This document shows, one piece after another, positions 41,247 through 48,380 of a stretch of DNA of 64,000 nucleotides (the stretch's first letter is position 1; each line of letters starts with the position of its first letter). The stretch is from contig CAWDLE010000014.1 of the NCBI GenBank assembly GCA_963803085.1, positions 124,001 through 188,000 on the forward strand, in the 5' to 3' direction. The notes under the pieces are model-generated. The model was not told the DNA's origin. It searched no databases and was given only the letters and a program-made list of their open reading frames with translations. The position numbers and the translations under genes were made by a program. Source of the stretch: JACVRW01 sp963803085. Its GTDB lineage: Bacteria > Actinomycetota > Thermoleophilia > Solirubrobacterales > Thermoleophilaceae.

Positions 41247-42578
41247 ATGCAGCCGGCGCGCAAGAGCTACCACCTGACCACCTTTGGGTGCCAGATGAAC
41301 GAGCACGACTCGGAGCGCATGAAGGGCATGCTCGAGTCGCTCGGTTACCGGGAGGCGCCGGAGCGCGACGACGCCGACCTGATCCTCTTCAACACCTGCT
41401 CGATCCGCGAGAAGGCCGACAACCGGCTGGTGGGGCACCTCGGCGAGGCGAAGCGCCTCAAGGGGGAGGACCCCGAGCGGGTGATCGGGATCGGCGGCTG
41501 CTGGTCGCAGTCGCTGAAGGACCAGGTTTTCGAGATGTTCCCGTTCGTGGACGTGGCGTTCGGCCCCGGCCAAGTGCACAAGCTCGCCGAGTTCCTCACG
41601 AGCGACAGCCTCACCGCCCAGGGGTTCTTCGAGTTCGAGGGATTCACCGGCCACCTCCCGATGAAGCGCGAGCGCGAGTACCAGGCCTGGGTGCAGATCT
41701 CCGTGGGCTGCAACTGCGCGTGCTCGTACTGCATCGTCCCGTCCACTCGCGGTCGTGAGGTGTCGCGCGGGGCCGCCGAGATCGTGGCCGAGGTGGAGCG
41801 CGTGGCGGCGGAGGGCGTGAAGGAGGTCACGCTGCTCGGCCAGAACGTGTGCTCATACGGGCGGGACCTGCCCAAGGGCGAGAAGACCAGCTTCGCCGAG
41901 CTGCTCGCGATGGTGGACGAGGTCGACGGGATCGAGCGCATCCGCTACACGAGTCCGCACCCCAAGGACATCCGCGAGGACGTGATCGCGGCGCACGTCG
42001 AGCTGCCGAGCGTCTGCGAGCACATCCACCTGCCGCTCCAGTCGGGCTCGAGCCGGATCCTCAAGGCGATGCGTCGCACCTACAACCGGGAGCGCTACCT
42101 CGACCGCGTGGCGATGATCCGGGAGCTGGTGCCGGACTGCTCGCTCACCACCGACATCATCGTCGGCTTCCCGGGGGAGACCGAGGAGGACTTCGCAGAG
42201 ACGCTGGCCGTGGTGAACGAGGTGCGCTACGACTCGGCCTTCACGTTCATCTACTCGCCGCGTCGCGAGACGGACGCCGCCACGCTGCCCGGGCAGATCC
42301 CGCACGAGGTGGCGAGCGAGCGCATGGGGCGGCTGGTGCACGCCGTGCAGCGGCACGCCAGCGAGCGCGCGCAGCGTTTCGTGGGCCGGACGATGGACGT
42401 GCTCGTGGAGGGCCCGTCTCGCACCGACCCGTCGCGCCTGCGCGGGCGCACGCGCCACAACAAGACGGTCAACTTCGCCGGCGTGGCCGCGCCGGGAGAG
42501 CTCACCGAGGTCGAGATCGCATCCGCCACCAGCACGACGCTGGCGGGCGACGAGCTACTTGTGGCTCGCCTCGGGTAG
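41247..42578 (+). CDS. miaB: tRNA-2-methylthio-N6-dimethylallyladenosine synthase MiaB
   Basis: 443 aa. The N-terminal MTTase domain has the three cluster cysteines (FGCQMNEHDSE, NTCSIREKAD, GGCWSQ); the radical-SAM CxxxCxxC is Cys155/159/162 in GCNCACSYCIVP; a TRAM domain ends the protein. It methylthiolates i6A37 in tRNAs; miaA at 47469 makes its substrate. The 3' end overlaps the convergent MshEN gene by 24 bp. Confidence 0.96.
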   Translation: MQPARKSYHLTTFGCQMNEHDSERMKGMLESLGYREAPERDDADLILFNTCSIREKADNRLVGHLGEAKRLKGEDPERVIGIGGCWSQSLKDQVFEMFPFVDVAFGPGQVHKLAEFLTSDSLTAQGFFEFEGFTGHLPMKREREYQAWVQISVGCNCACSYCIVPSTRGREVSRGAAEIVAEVERVAAEGVKEVTLLGQNVCSYGRDLPKGEKTSFAELLAMVDEVDGIERIRYTSPHPKDIREDVIAAHVELPSVCEHIHLPLQSGSSRILKAMRRTYNRERYLDRVAMIRELVPDCSLTTDIIVGFPGETEEDFAETLAVVNEVRYDSAFTFIYSPRRETDAATLPGQIPHEVASERMGRLVHAVQRHASERAQRFVGRTMDVLVEGPSRTDPSRLRGRTRHNKTVNFAGVAAPGELTEVEIASATSTTLAGDELLVARLG

Positions 42579-44120
42579 CTCGGCGCGCAGCCTCTCCAGC
42601 TCAGCCTTCAGCTCGCGCTCCGTGAGGGCGTGCACCTGCGCCTGACGCTCGCTCTCGTCGCGCAGCGCGCTCAGCGCCGCACGGGCGGCCTCGGCACGGC
42701 GGTCGGCGTCGGCGGTCAGCTCGATCTGGTCACGCGCCTCGGCCAGCTCACGCTCGAGCAGCTTCACGCGCTCGGCATCCTCGGGCGAGAAGGCCGCCGC
42801 CGACGCGCGAGCGGTCTCGAGCTCCGATTCAAGCCGCGTGCGCTCTTCCTCGAGGGCGGCCTCGTGGCGCGCCTGCTCGTCGGCGAGCGCCTGCGCGTTG
42901 CGCCCCTGCTCTTCGGCGAACGCCTGCTCGTGGCGCGCCTGCTCCTCCTCGAGCGCACTCTCGCCGCGCTTGCGCAGTGCCTTGAGCTCCTTCTCCGCGC
43001 GCTCGCGCTCGGCGTCGATCGCGGCGGCGGTGCGGGCACGCTCGGCCTCGACCTCCTCGACGCGGCGCGCGCGCTCGGCCGTGAGTTCCTCGTCGTGGCC
43101 CGCCTTCAGGCCCTCGACGGCCGCCTCGTAGGCCGCCTTCAGCTCGGCGATGGCCGCCTCGTGCTCTGACTTCAGCTCGGCAATCGCCTCCTCGTGGTTG
43201 GCGCGCAGCGACGCGAGCGCCTGCTGCGCGCTCGCCCGCTCGGCTCGCAGGGCCTCCTCGGCGGCGTGCTCGCTCGTCGCGAGGACGCGCTCGTGCTCCG
43301 CGCGCAGTGCCTCGAGCGCCTCCTCACGCTCGCGCTGTGCGGCGGACTCGGCGTGCTTGCCGGTCGAGGCGGCCTCGGCCTGAGCCTGGTCGCGCTCCAC
43401 GAGCGCCAGGGCAAGCTCCTCGCGCAGGCGCGCGAGCTCGCGCTCGAGCGCCTCGTCGGGCGCGGCAGGCGCGGACACCTCCACCGGCGCGGGCTCGCCG
43501 CCGTTAGCCTCGGGCGCAGCGCCCGCGGACCCGTCGTCCGGCGGCACGATCACAGTGCTCAGCGAGCGGCTCTCGCCCGGCGCCGGTTCCTCCATGAATA
43601 CGAGCGTGTCCAGCAGCTTCACGATCTGACTGCGCGCGGCCACCGCGGGGCGCACCGCGAGCTTGGTCATCACGGCGATATCGCTGAGCCCCAGAGCGTC
43701 ACCGGGGTCGGCCACGGCAAGCACAAGCGCGCCGTCGTCGGCGAAGCCCACCGGCGCGGCCAGGTAGCGCTTCGCGGCCGTCTTGCGCAGCAGCCCGGCG
43801 GCGGAGGTGTCGACCGGGAACTCGGCCAGGTCGATGTGCTCGAGCCCGTAGCGCTCGGCGAGCGCGCGGGCGAGCTGGTCCTCGCTGATTGCTCCGGTCG
43901 CGAGCAGCACCTTCTCAGGCGTCGGCTGGCCGGGGTTGCGGGCGGTCTGGACCGCCTCGTCCGCCTTCACCTCGCTCACGAAGCCGAGCTCCACCAGGAT
44001 GTCGCTGAGGAACCTGCTGCTGGCCGGATTCAGGCTCGGCGCCGTGACGCCGGCGCCTGACAGCGGCGAGCCGTTTCCGGGGCCGGCGATCGGTGCACCG
44101 AGCAGAGGATCGCTGCTCAT
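42555..44120 (-). CDS. MshEN-domain protein with long coiled coil
   Basis: 521 aa. Residues about 35-170 form a GspE/PilB N-terminal (MshEN) domain: FLSDILVELGFVSEVKADEA, then LLATGAISEDQLARALAERY, AAPVGFADDGALVLAVADPG. Such domains bind cyclic di-GMP in MshE. There is no ATPase domain. From about 225 to the end the protein is one long Ala/Glu/Arg-rich coiled coil (ERELARLREELALALVERDQ and on). Its ATG overlaps the stop of the GAF-GGDEF-like gene (ATGA), so the two are translated together. No family member of this architecture is known to me; a structural or signal-receiving role at the pole is a guess. Confidence 0.7.
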   Translation of the reverse strand: MSSDPLLGAPIAGPGNGSPLSGAGVTAPSLNPASSRFLSDILVELGFVSEVKADEAVQTARNPGQPTPEKVLLATGAISEDQLARALAERYGLEHIDLAEFPVDTSAAGLLRKTAAKRYLAAPVGFADDGALVLAVADPGDALGLSDIAVMTKLAVRPAVAARSQIVKLLDTLVFMEEPAPGESRSLSTVIVPPDDGSAGAAPEANGGEPAPVEVSAPAAPDEALERELARLREELALALVERDQAQAEAASTGKHAESAAQREREEALEALRAEHERVLATSEHAAEEALRAERASAQQALASLRANHEEAIAELKSEHEAAIAELKAAYEAAVEGLKAGHDEELTAERARRVEEVEAERARTAAAIDAERERAEKELKALRKRGESALEEEQARHEQAFAEEQGRNAQALADEQARHEAALEEERTRLESELETARASAAAFSPEDAERVKLLERELAEARDQIELTADADRRAEAARAALSALRDESERQAQVHALTERELKAELERLRAELPEASHK

Positions 44121-45103
44121 GAGGCCGCCTCGGGAGGTGCGACGCCGAGCGGGGTGCCGTTGTCGCGAGCGGGTGAGGTTCGGGCCGAGATCTCCGCGAG
44201 CTCGAGCGCCTCGTTGGTGGACTCCGAGTCAGCGAGCCGCTGGATGCCGTACGAGAGCTGGAGCCCGGCTGGCCGGCCCTCGGTCGCACGCTCGAGTGCG
44301 CGCTCCGCCCGGCCGAGGAACGCGAGGGCGCCCTCCGGGCCCTTGCAGCCCACGAGCACGGCGGTGAGGCCGTCGGGTGAGACGCGCGCGAGGTAGTCGG
44401 TGCGACGGATCGCACCGCCCAGCACCTCGGCCACGTCCTTCAGAAGCAGGTTGGTCATCGCCTCGCCGTAGCGCTCGATGAGAGCCTCGCGATCGCGCAG
44501 GTGGCATACCACCAAGTACGACTCGACAGTGCCGCGCTTGCTCAGCTCCCATTCGCGCTCAATGGCGGCGAGGAGGGTCTCACGATTGGGCAGTCCCGTG
44601 ACCGGATCGGTGCTGGTGCGGTCGCGCGCCACCTCTGCGAGCCTCCGCAGCTCAGCGCGTGAGGAGATGCTCTCCCACTCGTACGAGAGCAGCCGAGCGC
44701 CCACGAGCAGCAGCTGAGCCACCTCTCGCGCCGGGACGGCGCCGTCCGCGCCGGTCACGAGCAGCACGCCGATCACGCGGCCGTCCGCCGCGTCGAGTGG
44801 CGCGGTCACCCAATTGGCCGGTCCAAGCGCCGCGAGCGACTCACCGTCGAGCAGATCGCCGGCGGCCGAGCCGGTGGCGGGCACGCCCCTGGAGAGCGGT
44901 ATCACCGAGCCGCGCGGAAGGGCGTCGCCGCGAGCGTCGATCATGCGGCATGAGCCCTCGTCCCAGTCCAACTGGCCGAGCGCGAGACTCCCGCCGGGGG
45001 TGGTGCTTTCGAGCAGGTCGAGGACGGCCGTCGCGGCATCGGCAAAGCTGCCGAAGCGGCGCGCGGCGAGGCGGGAGAGGGCGTCGAGGATCTGTGTGCT
45101 CAT
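44117..45103 (-). CDS. GAF plus degenerate GGDEF protein (copy A, complete)
   Basis: 328 aa with GGAGAAGG before the ATG. The N-terminal 150 residues look like a GAF-type sensor (LALGQLDWDEGSC ... ANWVTAPLDAADGRVIGVLL). The C-terminal part begins with the diguanylate-cyclase pattern TDPVTGLPNRETLLAAIERE, but where active enzymes have GG(D/E)EF this protein reads RVSPDGLTAVLVG, so it should not make cyclic di-GMP. It may bind nucleotide or act as a scaffold. It is coupled to the MshEN gene. The first three quarters are duplicated at 45908-46666. Confidence 0.75.
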   Translation of the reverse strand: MSTQILDALSRLAARRFGSFADAATAVLDLLESTTPGGSLALGQLDWDEGSCRMIDARGDALPRGSVIPLSRGVPATGSAAGDLLDGESLAALGPANWVTAPLDAADGRVIGVLLVTGADGAVPAREVAQLLLVGARLLSYEWESISSRAELRRLAEVARDRTSTDPVTGLPNRETLLAAIEREWELSKRGTVESYLVVCHLRDREALIERYGEAMTNLLLKDVAEVLGGAIRRTDYLARVSPDGLTAVLVGCKGPEGALAFLGRAERALERATEGRPAGLQLSYGIQRLADSESTNEALELAEISARTSPARDNGTPLGVAPPEAAS

Positions 45104-45162
45104 CCTTCTCCGTCTTGATCGGCAGAAAAGGGGTGCTCCCGGAGGGTCGGGAGAAGAACTTC

Positions 45163-45885
45163 CTAAAGAAGCCGCTCCAGGTCTGCAAGCGCCGCGCGGG
45201 CCGCAAGCACCCCACCACCGGACCATTCGGGTGCTGGCTTGATGCGCATGATCACGTCGCGCTTGGCTGAGGGCTCCACTCCTACGTCGGCAAGGATGCT
45301 CTGGCCGAAGGCATTTGGCTTCACGAGCACCACGCCGATTGCAGTATCCGCGAAGGCTCTCCTCACCTTCGCGGCCCGGTTGTCCCAGTCGATCAGGAGC
45401 TTCTCGGCGTCGTTCGTTCGTCCGAGCGCCTCGCCGTGCAGACGCAGGTTGAGCTTCCAGTCGTCGCCCTCGCTCATGACCGTCGGCGCGATCCGCTTGA
45501 GGTCGTCGTACATGTCGCCGTACGCTTCCTTGGTCCCGAGGATCACGTCCGGCTCGGCGGCCTCCGTGGCGGCGAGGTCGAGCTTCGTGATCGGCGGCAC
45601 CACCTCCACGCCCTTCGCCTCCGAGCGCAGGTAGTCCGGGAGGCGGCCGCCCGGGAGGGCGGCGCGCACGGGCCGGACGCCCAGCGCGAGCGCGTCGCCG
45701 AGCGTGTCGGCGCTCAGCGTCATCGGGCGCTCGGCCACGCCGGGCACCTTGGTGCCGGTGAGCGGGTCGAGGGCGTGCTGCACCTTGAGCGGCCGCTGAG
45801 TCTCCCGCGACTCGTCGAAGCCGGACTCCTGGCAGCCCGCGAGCACGACCACGACCGCAAGGGCGATGAGAAGGCGTCCGCGCAC
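45163..45885 (-). CDS. ABC substrate-binding lipoprotein (Peripla_BP_2-like), copy A
   Basis: 240 aa, GTG start. The signal peptide ends in the lipobox VLAGC, so it is a lipoprotein. AERPMTLSADTLGDALALGV, EVVPPITKLDLAATEAAEPD and VILGTKEAYGDMYDDLKRIA follow the iron-siderophore/cobalamin-binding (class III) fold. After KRDVIMRI the sequence jumps to PEWSGGGVLAARAALADLER, so about 50-60 residues of the C-terminal lobe normally found there appear to be missing. No permease or ATPase gene is nearby. It may bind its ligand poorly, or be a solitary binding protein with a new role. Confidence 0.7.
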   Translation of the reverse strand: MRGRLLIALAVVVVLAGCQESGFDESRETQRPLKVQHALDPLTGTKVPGVAERPMTLSADTLGDALALGVRPVRAALPGGRLPDYLRSEAKGVEVVPPITKLDLAATEAAEPDVILGTKEAYGDMYDDLKRIAPTVMSEGDDWKLNLRLHGEALGRTNDAEKLLIDWDNRAAKVRRAFADTAIGVVLVKPNAFGQSILADVGVEPSAKRDVIMRIKPAPEWSGGGVLAARAALADLERLL

Positions 45886-45907
45886 GAGCGGTATTACTAG
45901 CGACACT

Positions 45908-46666
45908 GTAGCCCAGGAGCACGGCGGTGAGGCCGTCGGGTGAGACGCGCGCGAGGTAGTCGGTGCGACGGATCGCACCGCCCAGCACCTCGGCCACGTC
46001 CTTCAGAAGCAGGTTGGTCATCGCCTCGCCGTAGCGTTCGATGAGAGCCTCGCGATCGCGCAGATGGCATACCACCAAGTACGACTCGACAGTGCCGCGC
46101 TTGCTCAGCTCCCATTCGCGCTCAATGGCGGCGAGGAGCGTCTCACGATTGGGCAGTCCCGTGACCGGATCGGTGCTGGTGCGGTCGCGCGCCACCTCTG
46201 CGAGCCTCCGCAGCTCAGCGCGTGAGGAGATGCTCTCCCACTCGTACGAGAGCAGCCGAGCGCCCACGAGCAGCAGCTGAGCCACCTCTCGCGCCGGGAC
46301 GGCGCCGTCCGCGCCGGTCACGAGCAGCACGCCGATCACGCGGCCGTCCGCCGCGTCGAGTGGCGCGGTCACCCAATTGGCCGGTCCAAGCGCCGCGAGC
46401 GACTCACCGTCGAGCAGATCGCCGGCGGCCGAGCCGGTGGCGGGTACGCCCCTGGAGAGCGGTATCACCGAGCCGCGCGGAAGGGCGTCGCCGCGAGCGT
46501 CGATCATGCGGCATGAGCCCTCGTCCCAGTCCAACTGGCCGAGTGCGAGACTCCCGCCGGGGGTGGTGCTTTCGAGCAGGTCGAGGACGTCCGTCGCGGC
46601 ATCGGCAAAGCTGCCGAAGCGGCGCGCGGCGAGGCGGGAGAGGGCGTCGAGGATCTGTGTGCTCAT
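45908..46666 (-). pseudogene. GAF-degenerate-GGDEF protein, copy B, 3'-truncated
   Basis: Starts like copy A (MSTQILDALSRLAARRFGSF) and follows it for about 250 codons to SPDGLTAVLLG, then meets the duplication junction and loses the last part of the GGDEF-like domain. The reading frame is not stopped: it continues, out of phase with the lipoprotein gene, through unit A into the intact copy. Such a fusion of about 849 aa is very unlikely to be a functional product. Copy B has one amino-acid change (A to D near residue 28) against copy A. Confidence 0.7.
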
Positions 46667-46725
46667 CCTTCTCTGTCTTGATCGGCAGAAAAGGGGTGCT
46701 CCCGGAGGGTCGGGAGAAGAACTTC

Positions 46726-47448
46726 CTAAAGAAGCCGCTCCAGGTCTGCAAGCGCCGCGCGGGCCGCAAGCACGCCGCCACCGGACCATTCGGGTGCTGG
46801 TTTGATGCGCATGATCACGTCGCGCTTGGCTGAGGGCTCCACTCCTACGTCGCCGAGGATGCTCTGGCCGAAGGCATTTGGCTTCACGAGCACCACGCCG
46901 ATTGCGGTATCCGCGAACGCTCTCCTCACCTTCGCGGCCCGGTTGTCCCAGTCGATCAGGAGCTTCTCGGCGTCGTTCGTTCGTCCGAGCGCCTCGCCGT
47001 GCAGACGCAGGTTGAGCTTCCAGTCGTCGCCTTCGCTCATGACCGTCGGCGCGATCCGCTTGAGGTCGTCGTACATGTCGCCGTACGCTTCCTTGGTCCC
47101 GAGGATCACGTCCGGCTCGGCGGCCTCCGTGGCGGCGAGGTCGAGCTTCGTGATCGGCGGCACCACCTCCACACCCTTCGCCTCCGAGCGCAGGTAGTCC
47201 GGGAGGCGGCCGCCCGGGAGGGCGGCGCGCACGGGCCGGACGCCCAGCGCGAGCGCGTCGCCGAGCGTGTCGGCGCTCAGCGTCATCGGGCGCTCGGCCA
47301 CGCCCGGCACCTTGGTGCCGGTGAGCGGGTCGAGGGCGTGCTGCACCTTGAGCGGCCGCTGAGTCTCCCGCGACTCGTCGAAGCCGGACTCCTGGCAGCC
47401 CGCGAGCACGACCACGACCGCAAGGGCGATAAGAAGGCGTCCGCGCAC
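46726..47448 (-). CDS. ABC substrate-binding lipoprotein (Peripla_BP_2-like), copy B
   Basis: 240 aa, differing from copy A by 11 bases but only one residue (G for A in QSILGDVGVEPS). It has the same lipobox (VLAGC) and the same missing segment after KRDVIMRI. Divergent from miaA, whose GTG lies 21 bp away, so a shared promoter region of about 20 bp (TAGTAATAC on the minus strand) must serve both. Both copies look translatable. Confidence 0.7.
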   Translation of the reverse strand: MRGRLLIALAVVVVLAGCQESGFDESRETQRPLKVQHALDPLTGTKVPGVAERPMTLSADTLGDALALGVRPVRAALPGGRLPDYLRSEAKGVEVVPPITKLDLAATEAAEPDVILGTKEAYGDMYDDLKRIAPTVMSEGDDWKLNLRLHGEALGRTNDAEKLLIDWDNRAAKVRRAFADTAIGVVLVKPNAFGQSILGDVGVEPSAKRDVIMRIKPAPEWSGGGVLAARAALADLERLL

Positions 47449-47468
47449 GAGCGGTATTACTAGCGATC

Positions 47469-48380
47469 GTGGCGAGCCCTGAGCCCCTGATAGCGATCTT
47501 CGGCCCCACCGGGGTCGGCAAGACCGCCGTTGCGATCGAGATTGCCGAGCGACTGCGCGAGCGCGGGGAGGACCCTGTCGCGATCTCGGCGGACGCGCTT
47601 CAGGTCTACCGCGGCCTCGAGATCCTCACCGGTGCCGCCACGGCCGAGGAGCGCGCGCGGCTCGAGCACCGGCTGCTCTCCTTCGTGCCGATCACTGAGA
47701 CGTTCTCCGCCGGGCAGTTCGCCGCGCTGGCGCACTCCGAGATCGACGCCGCGCTGGCCGCGGGACGGCGCCCAATCGTGGTAGGCGGCACCGGCCTCTA
47801 CCTGCAGGCGGCGCTCACGGACCTGGAGCTGCGCCCGCCGCCGCCGCCGGGAGTGCGCGAGCGCATCGTCGCCGAACTCGACGCGCGGGGCCCGGCGGCG
47901 CTTCACGCCCAGCTTGCGGAGCGTGCGCCGGGCGCCGCCGCGGCGGTGGACCCCGGCGACCGCACGCGAATCGTGCGTGCGCTCGAGCTGCTCGAGATGG
48001 GGGAGGAGCCGGCGCCGGTCGGCGATGCGTCGCGGCTCTGGACCGCCACCCTGCGCAGGCCGACCATTCTCTGCGGGCTGACCATGGAGCGCGCGCGTCT
48101 CTACGCGCGCATCGAGGCGCGCGTGGACGCGATGATCGCCGCCGGGGTCGAGGAGGAGGTGCGCCGGGCGGACGCCGCGGGCGCGTCGCCCACGGCCCGT
48201 AAGGCGCTCGGATTCGGGGACCTCCTCCGCGGCGATCCGGAGGCGATGAAACGCGCCACGCGCAACTACGCGAAGCGCCAGCTCACCTGGATGCGCAACT
48301 TCGAGCGCGCCAACTTGTTTGACGCGGAAGCCGATCCCGCAGGTAGGGTGGTCGGTCTTACCCCGGAGGAGGACTCGTGA
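47469..48380 (+). CDS. miaA: tRNA dimethylallyltransferase MiaA
   Basis: 303 aa from the GTG at 47469, directly at the end of the duplicated segment. P-loop FGPTGVGKTAVAIE, then ISADALQVYRGLEILTGAA, VVGGTGLYLQAAL and KRQLTWMRNF. It prenylates A37 of tRNAs, the substrate for MiaB. The stop overlaps the acylase GTG by 4 bp. Confidence 0.96.
   Translation: MASPEPLIAIFGPTGVGKTAVAIEIAERLRERGEDPVAISADALQVYRGLEILTGAATAEERARLEHRLLSFVPITETFSAGQFAALAHSEIDAALAAGRRPIVVGGTGLYLQAALTDLELRPPPPPGVRERIVAELDARGPAALHAQLAERAPGAAAAVDPGDRTRIVRALELLEMGEEPAPVGDASRLWTATLRRPTILCGLTMERARLYARIEARVDAMIAAGVEEEVRRADAAGASPTARKALGFGDLLRGDPEAMKRATRNYAKRQLTWMRNFERANLFDAEADPAGRVVGLTPEEDS

Larger units (their letters stand above)
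44345..47470. repeat. Tandem duplication, two 1,563-bp units, about 98.8% identical
   Basis: Unit A (about 44345-45907) and unit B (about 45908-47470) align without gaps at an offset of exactly 1,563 bp. I count 18 substitutions over about 1,550 bases. Each unit holds the 5' three quarters of the GAF-GGDEF-like gene, the spacer and the full lipoprotein gene. Of 17 coding differences, 15 are synonymous. Since 1,563 is divisible by 3, an open frame runs through the junction. Confidence 0.92.

Noticed and set aside
44117..47521. One giant minus-strand protein of about 1,134 aa spanning both duplicated units
   Set aside because: The middle is the lipoprotein gene read out of phase; the frame stays open only because the duplicated unit is a multiple of three and GC-rich.
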